Shown piece after piece: positions 1 to 5,702 of a DNA stretch of 7,374 nucleotides (position 1 is the stretch's first letter; the number at the start of each line of letters is the position of its first letter). Origin of the DNA: DATKZH01 sp964475955 (lineage in GTDB: Bacteria > Planctomycetota > Planctomycetia > Pirellulales > Thermoguttaceae); assembly GCA_964475955.1 (NCBI GenBank), contig CAYYZY010000288.1:1-7374 (forward strand), in the 5' to 3' direction. The notes below the pieces were generated by a model. That model searched no databases and was not told the DNA's origin. It saw only the letters and a list, made by a program, of their open reading frames with translations. The translations under genes and the position numbers were made by a program.

Positions 1-144
1 ACCCGAAACCGCCCCGATCCTCCAAGATCAATTCCGGATTCCGTGAACGGTTACGTATCTTGCTCGCTCTCAAGCAGCGCGCCGGAAGCCGAGCCAGCCG
101 CTGCACCTGAATCGGCGCGCGACACGAGTTTTGGCAGTTCATAG
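1..144 (+). CDS. Possible 3' end of an upstream gene (partial)
   Basis: The frame beginning at base 1 stays open for 47 codons and ends at a TAG at 142-144. The last ~20 codons encode an Ala/Pro/Glu-rich stretch (for example SAPEAEPAAAPESARD), a composition common in disordered C-terminal tails of high-GC bacteria. A GC hairpin follows within a few bases of the stop. There is no recognisable domain, and an open frame of this length is not rare in GC-rich DNA, so this may be plain intergenic sequence. The other two forward frames are closed by stops at 44-46 and 108-110. Confidence 0.2.
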   Translation, partial: TRNRPDPPRSIPDSVNGYVSCSLSSSAPEAEPAAAPESARDTSFGSS

Positions 145-145
145 C

Positions 146-167
146 TCACCGGGCGGCCCGGGGGTGA
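146..167 (+). terminator. GC-rich hairpin between upstream open frame and the 195 start
   Basis: TCA at 146-148 pairs with TGA at 165-167, and CCGGG at 149-153 pairs with CCCGG at 157-161 around a CGG loop; bases 162-164 form a three-base bulge. There is no U-tract after it, so it is not a classic intrinsic terminator. It sits just after the stop at 142-144 and before the ribosome binding site at 183-188, so it could end an upstream transcript or lie in the leader of the next gene. Confidence 0.25.
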
Positions 168-182
168 CCTTGGTCGTTGGGG

Positions 183-188
183 AAGGAG
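183..188 (+). promoter_or_regulatory. Strong ribosome binding site for the 195 start
   Basis: AAGGAG lies six bases upstream of the ATG at 195. It is the best Shine-Dalgarno match in the left part of the window, whereas the ATG at 281 has only AAAGG two bases away. This suggests that translation of the HEPN-like gene naturally begins at 195. Confidence 0.6.
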
Positions 189-194
189 AAAAGA

Positions 195-275
195 ATGCCC
201 TCTGCGAAGATCGCGAGTGAGACTCTTCAGCTGCTCTGGCGCAACTACCAGACTCTCGAAAACCGGTCGATCTAA
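195..275 (+). pseudogene. Short ORF, probably the N-terminal piece of the HEPN-like gene split by a frameshift
   Basis: The ORF encodes 26 residues beginning MPSAKIASETLQLLWRNYQT and ends at TAA 273-275, five bases before the ATG at 281. Its strong Shine-Dalgarno and helix-like amphipathic sequence look like the beginning of a longer helical protein. The frame of the 281 ORF is open back to base 221, upstream of its ATG. One extra base in the A-run at 259-262 turns the reading into one continuous frame from 195 to 775 (193 aa). I therefore read it as the first exon-like fragment of one gene, broken by a real indel or by a homopolymer error in sequencing. Alternatives are a genuine upstream leader peptide coupled to the 281 ORF, or programmed -1 slippage, although no canonical slippery heptamer is present. 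Confidence 0.45.
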
Positions 276-280
276 AGGCC

Positions 281-775
281 ATGGATCCTCACATCTTCGC
301 AGAGCATATGTCGAGAAAGAGCCCGTGCAGGCCCTTGCGTATTGCAGCTTGGTTGGGGAGGAAAGGCTTCTTCATCGCTGCTTGGTCGCTTTGGGAGCAG
401 TATTCCCGAGAACTCTGCGACCATCTGCCGGCGAAACCAGGGAAGGGCAAAGGCGATTCCCACGTCGACTGGGTCAAAAAGAGCATGGCCGCCAATGGGC
501 TCGCTTTCGCTGGCGAAGAGTGGTTCGGCAGCGCCAATTGCCTGCGAAATCTTCTCGCGTATTTTGGTGGCAGGGCCGCGGAGCCGAGGGCACAGAGGTT
601 ACTTGAGCGCTCGCGTACAGCATTTCCTGGCATTTACACGTGCACAGATGCCTACGTAGCGATCGATCATTGCGATGTCGCCGATCTTGAGCTCAGAATC
701 GAAGACTTCATAAGAGACACATGGCAACATGCTCCTGCAGCGGACGCTGCATCGCCGGGCGTTTTTGCGGCGTGA
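281..775 (+). CDS. HEPN-like helical protein of unknown function, 5' end probably displaced
   Basis: The ORF encodes 164 aa, predicted to be mainly helical, with no signal peptide, so a cytoplasmic protein. Visible segments are IAAWLGRKGFFIAAWSLWEQY at about 21-41, HVDWVKKSM at 61-69, CLRNLLAYFGG at 87-97 and an acidic last helix around 133-148. The Trp-rich first helices and the later LRN-x3-(Y/H) helix resemble HEPN nucleic-acid-linked domains, which are often found in toxin-antitoxin and abortive-infection loci. The family's catalytic R-x4-6-H reads R89-x4-Y94 here, so RNase activity is doubtful. Codon use is relaxed (AGA, AGG, TTA, ATA appear), unlike the strongly GC3-biased genes to the right, which hints at transfer. 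Initiation at 281 is weak; the true start is probably 195 (see the short ORF entry). The last ~14 residues are Ala/Pro-rich and antisense to a signal-peptide-like ORF, so the original C-terminus may have ended near residue 150. The HEPN assignment is inference from motif shape only. Confidence 0.6.
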   Translation: MDPHIFAEHMSRKSPCRPLRIAAWLGRKGFFIAAWSLWEQYSRELCDHLPAKPGKGKGDSHVDWVKKSMAANGLAFAGEEWFGSANCLRNLLAYFGGRAAEPRAQRLLERSRTAFPGIYTCTDAYVAIDHCDVADLELRIEDFIRDTWQHAPAADAASPGVFAA

Positions 776-849
776 AGCGCGGCCGTGCCGGCGCAAACGT
801 ACGCAACCAGGATGGCTGCCTTCACGAGCTTCGAGCGTGTGAGCGGCAT
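667..849 (-). pseudogene. Truncated secreted-protein gene (signal peptide remnant)
   Basis: This minus-strand ORF of 60 codons begins MPLTRSKLVKAAILVAYVCA, a textbook Sec signal: basic n-region, hydrophobic core and an Ala-rich cleavage zone near residue 28. AGGA-type Shine-Dalgarno sequence (855-861) lies six bases upstream of the ATG at 849. The ATG is only 36 bases after the stop of the DUF6259 gene on the same strand, exactly where a second operon gene would begin. After about residue 40 the sequence loses any protein-like character and runs antisense through the 3' end of the HEPN-like gene to a stop at 667. I infer that a secreted protein's gene was cut by recombination or insertion. 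A genuine small secreted peptide is the alternative. Confidence 0.35.
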
Positions 850-885
850 GGCCCTTCCTTTCGCATACGGTGTTCGTGACCTGTC

Positions 886-3582
886 TCAAGGAGAGAGCTC
901 GACGAGCAGCATGTCGAGCGGGGCGATCGTCAGCCGAACCTTCGGCGACGCGTGCTCCCGACGCCCCCGCTGCGTGCTCGTCTCGCGGATGGCGGGGCGT
1001 TTCGCGTCGGAGACCAGCGGCGCCAGGTTGACCTCCAACTCGTGCGGTTCCGTCTCGGGGTTGACGAAAAGGACGCCGACGCGCCCGTCGTCGAGGCTCC
1101 ACACCTCATACGACACCGCGGGCACCACGATCGGGCGCAACGGCTTGCCGCCCGCCTCGCGCGAGAGACTGCGCTGGGGAACGTCGATCGCCAGCGGGCG
1201 CTCCATGCGCCCCCACACGAGATAGTCGCGGGCGAACGTGCGGTAACCGGTCATGCAGTTGGCAAACAGCGTCGTGAAACGCTCCTCGTGCTCCGGCCGC
1301 ATCCCGCGGAGGTTCTGCGGCGGCACCAGCCCGGGCATCTGGCCGATGGTGAACCCCTTGGCCAGGCTGTACCATGGCCGGCCGGCCGACTTCCACGGGT
1401 AGAAGGCGGCCCAGCAGACCAGGTTCTCGTGGTACAGGTAGAGGAACAGCGGCACCGACCGCGTGGCCGGCGGCACGACGGGCCACTCGGGCGTGATGCC
1501 GTACGGGCGCGACTGGCAGAGGTTCAGCCACGGGAGGTAGAGCTCGTTGGGCTCCTCCATCGAGAGCATGAAGTCGGGGTCGAGCGGGTCGCACGCCTCG
1601 CGGATCCGTTCGTACAGGTCGGCCATCGCCAAGTGGACCCATCGCCCATGGCCCGGCGGGTGGCCGTGGTCGGCGGCCCAGCACACCGAGGCGGAATAGG
1701 CCCCGCTGCACTCCTGGTCGAAATGGATCACCGAGTAGCCGCTCTCGACGAAGTAGCGCGACAGGTCGACGAGCGTCTCCTTGGCGAACTCCGTCGCCCG
1801 GCACATGCGCGACCACTTGCGCCCGTGGTAGTCGTTCGGCCTAGTCGAGGTGCCCACGTAGGGCTTGCCGGCGGCGTCGTGCACGGCGCAGCGCGCGACT
1901 TCGCGGTCGAAACGCTCCTGGCTGGAATATTCCTCGCCCTCGGGTGTGGTCCGCTCGATCGTCCACCGGTAGCCGGAGAGCATGATCATGCTGCGTCCGC
2001 CGAGCCGCCGGGCGAGCGCGGCCGACCCGCGGAAGGTGGCCTCGTCGGGCATGGGCGGCAGGTATTCCTGGGCGCACCAGGTGCCGTAGCGCTCGAAGCC
2101 GCGGTTGTTGGGCATCAGTGGAACGCCGAAACGCTCCGTGTAGTGCTTGAGGAACGCCTCGAGCTTCGATTGATCGCCCGACGGGGTGATTTGGCGGGGG
2201 TTGTAGAACGTGACGAGCGCCCCTTGGCGGAGCCAGTCGGGCGTGTCGGGCCGGGTGCGGACCGTGCGCCGGGCCCAGGGCTGCTCCTGCGACCAGCGGC
2301 GGTAGCGGTCCGCCGCGTCGTACCAACTCGTGCCGCCGCGTTGCGGGTCGCCGACGAACGGGCCGACCACGATCGGGTAGGGTGTCTTCAGGTCCTCGCC
2401 CGGCAGAGCCGGGGCCAGGTGCGTGATGGAAAGCTGCGTCTGGAACCGCGACTCGACGGTGAACCGCTTGGCGTAGCCCTCCGGATCGTGGCTGGCGACG
2501 TAGAGCCCCGCCGCCGGATCGCAAAGCGCCATCACCTGGCAGGAGAGGGCGCCGGGGTAGGTCTGGTCGAGCGTGCCGCGCCCGGCACGGAAGGTCGTCT
2601 TGGGGTCGTCGACCACGGCGCCGTCGAAAACGGGGTAGAGGAGCACGTCGTCGTCGCTTTCCTCGCCGAGCATCTCGGGCGCGTTGAGGATGGGAAACTT
2701 GAACTGCGTGATCGCGGCGTCGCTTCGGTTCTCGATTCGGCTTCGGCACTCGAGCATGCCGGTCGCCGGGTCGACGCGGTAGAGCACGTTCACGGTCGCC
2801 CGGGGATGCTCGGCGATGAACCGGTAGCCCGAATCGCCCAGCGGCTCGGCGCGGATCGACGTCGCCTGCTCGCTCGAGACGGCCTCGCTCGCGCCGTCCT
2901 TCCAGAACGTCACCTCGTAAGCGGCGCGGTCCTCGCTCGGCTCCACCAACACCCGACCCGACGGCTCGTGGATCAGTCGGCCGATGGCCCCGGTCTTGAA
3001 GAAGCGCAGGCTCCACGACTTTGCGTCAAGCCGCGGGCCCTCGGGCGTGACCGTTTGCGGGTCGTAGGGCTCGATGGCCACACCGTCGATCCAGACGGTC
3101 CCCCGCACGTCGCCGAGGAAGAAGTCGACCTTGCCGAACTCCTGCTCGCTCCGGCGCGCGCGGAACGGGAAGCGGAAGGTCTTCCACTGGGCGTCGACCG
3201 TGACCGAACGCTGTAGGCCGACGTTCCCCCACGGCTTGTTGCGGTTGAGAAGCGCGACGCGGAAGCCCGTCGGCCGCTCCGCCTTGGCGCAGAAGCGCAG
3301 CACGTACCCCTCGCCCGGCACCAGCGCGGCGTTGGCGAAGTTGTGCATCAGTTGCAGCCGATGCGGCGGGCCGTTGGTCGTCACGGTGACCCGGCCTGCG
3401 TTGCCGCCCGCGGGACTGTCGGACGGCTCGGCCGCGAATTCGCCCCGCGCCATCTCCTGCTGCGACCAGGCCCAACCTTGCGTGCCCCGCTCGAAGTCGC
3501 CGTTGGAGACCACCTGGGCGAGGACCATCGCGGATGCACCGGCGGCAACGACCAACACGAGAGGCAAGATGCGGTGCGGCAT
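886..3582 (-). CDS. Secreted CBM4/9-like plus DUF6259-type glycosidase-like protein
   Basis: The protein is 898 aa from the ATG at 3582. A Sec signal peptide covers residues 1-22 (cleavage likely after VLA). Residues ~24-175 form a carbohydrate-binding beta-sandwich of the CBM4/9 kind, with the typical opening NGDFERGTQGW and closing VWIDGVAIEPY. Residues ~185-430 look like a mutarotase-type beta-sandwich. Residues ~435-790 resemble the DUF6259 (beta/alpha)8 barrel related to retaining glycosidases, with acidic strand ends HFDQECSGAY (D622, E624) and SMEEPNELY (E676, E677) as candidate active-site residues. Residues ~795-898 form a C-terminal beta-domain. It probably binds and cleaves an extracellular polysaccharide or glycoside; the substrate is unknown and hydrolase activity is inferred from fold class. 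The longer in-frame start at 3648 is rejected because GAGGAG sits nine bases before 3582 and the signal peptide begins there. It is transcribed divergently from the gene at 3800. Confidence 0.88.
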   Translation of the reverse strand: MPHRILPLVLVVAAGASAMVLAQVVSNGDFERGTQGWAWSQQEMARGEFAAEPSDSPAGGNAGRVTVTTNGPPHRLQLMHNFANAALVPGEGYVLRFCAKAERPTGFRVALLNRNKPWGNVGLQRSVTVDAQWKTFRFPFRARRSEQEFGKVDFFLGDVRGTVWIDGVAIEPYDPQTVTPEGPRLDAKSWSLRFFKTGAIGRLIHEPSGRVLVEPSEDRAAYEVTFWKDGASEAVSSEQATSIRAEPLGDSGYRFIAEHPRATVNVLYRVDPATGMLECRSRIENRSDAAITQFKFPILNAPEMLGEESDDDVLLYPVFDGAVVDDPKTTFRAGRGTLDQTYPGALSCQVMALCDPAAGLYVASHDPEGYAKRFTVESRFQTQLSITHLAPALPGEDLKTPYPIVVGPFVGDPQRGGTSWYDAADRYRRWSQEQPWARRTVRTRPDTPDWLRQGALVTFYNPRQITPSGDQSKLEAFLKHYTERFGVPLMPNNRGFERYGTWCAQEYLPPMPDEATFRGSAALARRLGGRSMIMLSGYRWTIERTTPEGEEYSSQERFDREVARCAVHDAAGKPYVGTSTRPNDYHGRKWSRMCRATEFAKETLVDLSRYFVESGYSVIHFDQECSGAYSASVCWAADHGHPPGHGRWVHLAMADLYERIREACDPLDPDFMLSMEEPNELYLPWLNLCQSRPYGITPEWPVVPPATRSVPLFLYLYHENLVCWAAFYPWKSAGRPWYSLAKGFTIGQMPGLVPPQNLRGMRPEHEERFTTLFANCMTGYRTFARDYLVWGRMERPLAIDVPQRSLSREAGGKPLRPIVVPAVSYEVWSLDDGRVGVLFVNPETEPHELEVNLAPLVSDAKRPAIRETSTQRGRREHASPKVRLTIAPLDMLLVELSP

Positions 3583-3591
3583 GGAAATCGA

Positions 3592-3597
3592 CTCCTC
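3592..3597 (-). promoter_or_regulatory. Ribosome binding site fixing the start at 3582
   Basis: Read on the minus strand, GAGGAG ends nine bases before the ATG at 3582. No comparable site precedes the upstream in-frame ATG at 3648, so this decides the start and places the signal peptide at the N-terminus. Confidence 0.65.
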
Positions 3598-3686
3598 GGC
3601 AGGGCATGCGTCGGCGGGCGTGGCGGATCTCTGGTCGCGGCACTGCACAGGATACCATCAGCAACACGCGGGAAACAGGCTGCGAG

Positions 3687-3716
3687 TTGACACGAAATGA
3701 GACCCGACCCCATTTT
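3687..3716 (+). promoter_or_regulatory. Possible sigma70-type promoter for the 3800 gene
   Basis: A perfect TTGACA lies at 3687-3692. After an 18-base spacer, CATTTT at 3711-3716 matches the -10 consensus at only three of six positions. This would put transcription start around 3723 and leave a leader of about 75 bases before the ATG at 3800. The -35 is good but the -10 is poor, and the site overlaps a REP-like palindromic element that could explain part of the sequence. Confidence 0.22.
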
Positions 3717-3757
3717 CCGCAATATCGGAAGCCGGGTGGCGAATAGGGGGACGGGGC
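3701..3757. repeat. REP-like palindromic element in the divergent intergenic region
   Basis: Outer arms GACCCGACCCC (3701-3711) and GGGGACGGGGC (3747-3757) are inverted copies with two mismatches over 11 bases. Inside them lies a perfect five-base hairpin, TTCCG (3715-3719) and CGGAA (3726-3730), around a six-base loop. Motifs of the form GAC(C/A)TGACCCC or its complement are familiar to me from REP-type repeats mobilised by RAYT transposases in environmental bacteria, but the match is from memory and only one copy lies in the window. It could equally be a folded 5' leader of the 3800 gene or a terminator-like barrier between divergent promoters. Confidence 0.35.
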
Positions 3758-3787
3758 GGCCGGCGTGCATTTCACGAGAACCGGACC

Positions 3788-3793
3788 GGGAGG
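3788..3793 (+). promoter_or_regulatory. Ribosome binding site for the 3800 start
   Basis: GGGAGG lies six bases upstream of the ATG at 3800. The in-frame product from this ATG begins with a signal peptide, so site and protein agree on the start. Confidence 0.65.
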
Positions 3794-3799
3794 CGTGCG

Positions 3800-5608
3800 A
3801 TGAGCGGGACACATTCTGCCGGGCGGCGGCGGATCGCGTTGGCGACGGGCCTGGTGGCCGCGGCGCTCCTGGCGCGGCCTGCGGCGGCCGAGCGGCCCAA
3901 TGCAACGAAGCTGTTGCCGAAGACGACGGCCGCCCTGGTCTGGGTTCCCGACGCCCCCGAACTCGCCGAGCGCTACAGGGCCACCTCGCTCGGGCAGATG
4001 TTCCAAGACCCGCAGATCAAACCGCTGGTCGGCCAGCTCTACGGCTCGGCCGTGGAGGCCGTGGCCAACGTGCAGGACCGGATCGGGCTGTCGCTGCCCG
4101 AGATCCTCGGGATCCCCCAGGGCGAGATGGCCGTCGCCCTGGTCGCCCACGAGGACGGACCGCCGGAACTGGTCGCTCTGCTCGACGTCGGCGACCAGCG
4201 CTCCAATGCCCGCAAGCTCCTCGAACGCGCCGGCGAGGCGCTGGAGAAGTCGGGCGCCCGAAAGACCGAGAAGCGATTCGGCGACGCCAAGGCGGCCGTC
4301 TACGAGGGCGTGGGCGAGAAGCGGCGCACGCTGATCTTGTTCGAGAAGGGATCGACCGTCGTCGTCGGCTCCAGCGCCGAGGTCGTCCGCGGGGTCGTCA
4401 AGCGGTGGAACGGCGACGGCGACGCAGGCGACGCGCTCGCCGGCAACGCCCGGTTCGCCTCCGTCATGCGCCGCAGCGGGCGCAAAGACCTGAAGCCGCA
4501 CCTGGTCTGGTACGCCGACCCGATCGCGCTGGTGCGGAGCATCGGGCAGGAGAACCCGGGCGTGCAGATGTCGCTGGCCGTGTTCCCGGTGCTGGGGCTC
4601 GATGGAGTGAAAGTGCTGGGCGGCAGCTTCACCTTCGACGCCGGCCGATTCGACTCGGTCGCCGTGTGGCACCTGCTGCTCGACCCGCCCCGCGAGGGCG
4701 TCGTGAAGATGATCGCCTTCAAGCCGGGCCCCACCGAGCCGGAACCCTGGGTGCCGGCCGACGCCGCCAGCTACATGACCCTCGACTGGGATTTCAACAC
4801 GACCTTCGACGAGTTCACGCGCCTCTACGACGGCTTCCAGGGCGAAGGGGCGCTGAGCGACGTGCTCGGCGCCCGGGCGAAGGACTCGATCGGGCTCGAC
4901 GTCGAGAAGGAGCTGATCCCCGCCTTGGCCGGGCGCGTGAGCCTGTGCAGCCGCATCCAGCGGCCCGTCACCGTGCGCAGCGCGGCCACGGTCGTCGGAT
5001 TCCAGCTCAACGACCCGAAGGCGTTCGGCGAGGTGCTCGATCGCGTCACCGAGAAGCACGAGGTCCTCTTGCAGGAGAAGTCGTACGGCGGCAGGGAGTA
5101 CTTCCAGGTCGCCGTCCCCGAAAGGCCGAACGGCCCGCCGCCGCCCATTCCCTGCTTCGGCATCGTGGGCGACTACCTGATCCTGGCCAACCACCCGGGC
5201 CTGTACGAGCAGGTGGTGTTGACCAGCCAGGGGGCGGCCGAATCGCTGGCCGGCTCGCTCGAGTTCAAGCTGGTGGCCGGCAACCTCGAGCGCCAAAGCG
5301 GCGGGGCCCGGCCGGCGATGATCGGCTTCGAACGCCCGCAGGAGGGACTCCGCTTCTACCACGACCTGGCCAACACCGACCAGGTCCGCGACCGGCTCCG
5401 CGAGAGCGCCGAGGAGAACCCGTTCCTCCGCGAGCTCAACACGGCGCTGGACGACAACCCGCTGCCGCCGTTCGCCGTCATCGAGCAGTACTTCGCCCCG
5501 GGCGGGTCGATGCTCGTCGACGACGAGAGCGGCCTCCACTACATGAGCTTCTCGCTGCGCCGCAACGCCGAAGCGGGAGAAGAGGCGGAGGACGAGGCGG
5601 AGCAGTAA
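3800..5608 (+). CDS. Secreted protein of unknown function, planctomycete DUF3352-like
   Basis: The protein is 602 aa. Residues 1-30 are a Sec signal peptide (RRR n-region, Ala/Leu core, cleavage after AAA). The mature part starts with LLPKTTAALVWVPDAPEL, the kind of opening seen in large planctomycete periplasmic proteins that carry DUF3352-type alpha/beta modules, where repeated segments report a value for a protein or particle. I see two loosely similar halves: residues ~40-295 and ~325-590 each contain a VGLxx/ILGI-type helix, an 'F-G/Y-G-(R/K)-E' or FGDAK turn and a strand pair (STVVVGSS at 185-192; GDYLILANHP at 457-466). No catalytic motif is visible. The tail (590-602) is strongly acidic. 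It is not in an operon with either neighbour, so context does not reveal its job. The family label is tentative; that it is a real secreted protein is well supported by codon bias, start and length. Confidence 0.85.
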   Translation: MSGTHSAGRRRIALATGLVAAALLARPAAAERPNATKLLPKTTAALVWVPDAPELAERYRATSLGQMFQDPQIKPLVGQLYGSAVEAVANVQDRIGLSLPEILGIPQGEMAVALVAHEDGPPELVALLDVGDQRSNARKLLERAGEALEKSGARKTEKRFGDAKAAVYEGVGEKRRTLILFEKGSTVVVGSSAEVVRGVVKRWNGDGDAGDALAGNARFASVMRRSGRKDLKPHLVWYADPIALVRSIGQENPGVQMSLAVFPVLGLDGVKVLGGSFTFDAGRFDSVAVWHLLLDPPREGVVKMIAFKPGPTEPEPWVPADAASYMTLDWDFNTTFDEFTRLYDGFQGEGALSDVLGARAKDSIGLDVEKELIPALAGRVSLCSRIQRPVTVRSAATVVGFQLNDPKAFGEVLDRVTEKHEVLLQEKSYGGREYFQVAVPERPNGPPPPIPCFGIVGDYLILANHPGLYEQVVLTSQGAAESLAGSLEFKLVAGNLERQSGGARPAMIGFERPQEGLRFYHDLANTDQVRDRLRESAEENPFLRELNTALDDNPLPPFAVIEQYFAPGGSMLVDDESGLHYMSFSLRRNAEAGEEAEDEAEQ

Positions 5609-5616
5609 CGCCGTGG

Positions 5617-5635
5617 GGCACGTCTCCAACGTGCC
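5617..5635. repeat. First of two tandem 19-bp palindromes (possible bidirectional terminator)
   Basis: GGCACGT (5617-5623) and ACGTGCC (5629-5635) form a perfect seven-base stem with a CTCCA loop; a G-T wobble (5616/5636) can extend it. It starts nine bases after the TAA of the 3800 gene, between convergent genes, where a hairpin can stop transcripts from both sides. There is no T-run on either side. Confidence 0.55.
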
Positions 5636-5636
5636 T

Positions 5637-5655
5637 GGCAAGACGCAGTCGTGCC
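5637..5655. repeat. Second tandem 19-bp palindrome
   Basis: GGCA-A-GAC (5637-5644) pairs with GTC-G-TGCC (5648-5655) around a GCA loop, with one A/G mismatch in the stem. It has the same length and the same GGCA...CGTGCC ends as the first palindrome, separated from it by one T, and matches it at 13 of 19 positions. The tandem arrangement looks like a two-copy REP unit rather than a single terminator. Confidence 0.5.
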
Positions 5656-5702
5656 TCGCCGATTCCCTCTTCGATTCCCAAGGGCCGAACCGAGCGGGTC
5701 CA

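Noticed and set aside
166..175. Short palindrome GACCTTGGTC
   Set aside because: Ten bases is too short to mean much in GC-rich DNA; it overlaps the reported hairpin and has no second copy in the window.
255..265. Programmed -1 frameshift site joining the 195 and 281 frames
   Set aside because: No X-XXY-YYZ heptamer or clear downstream pseudoknot is visible, so an indel or sequencing error is the simpler reading; kept only as an alternative.
289..633. Minus- and alternative plus-frame ORFs overlapping the HEPN-like gene
   Set aside because: Their products lack folded-protein composition and good initiation sites; the 281 frame has coherent Trp- and Leu-rich helices.
952..3216. A 754-codon plus-strand open frame opposite the DUF6259 gene
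   Set aside because: It is Arg/Val/Ala-rich with no domain or signal peptide, exactly antisense to a well-supported gene; long antisense frames are expected opposite high-GC3 genes.
5660..5679. Direct repeat CGATTCCC at 5660-5667 and 5672-5679
   Set aside because: Eight bases at a 12-base period with only two copies; could be chance, and I can attach no function to it.
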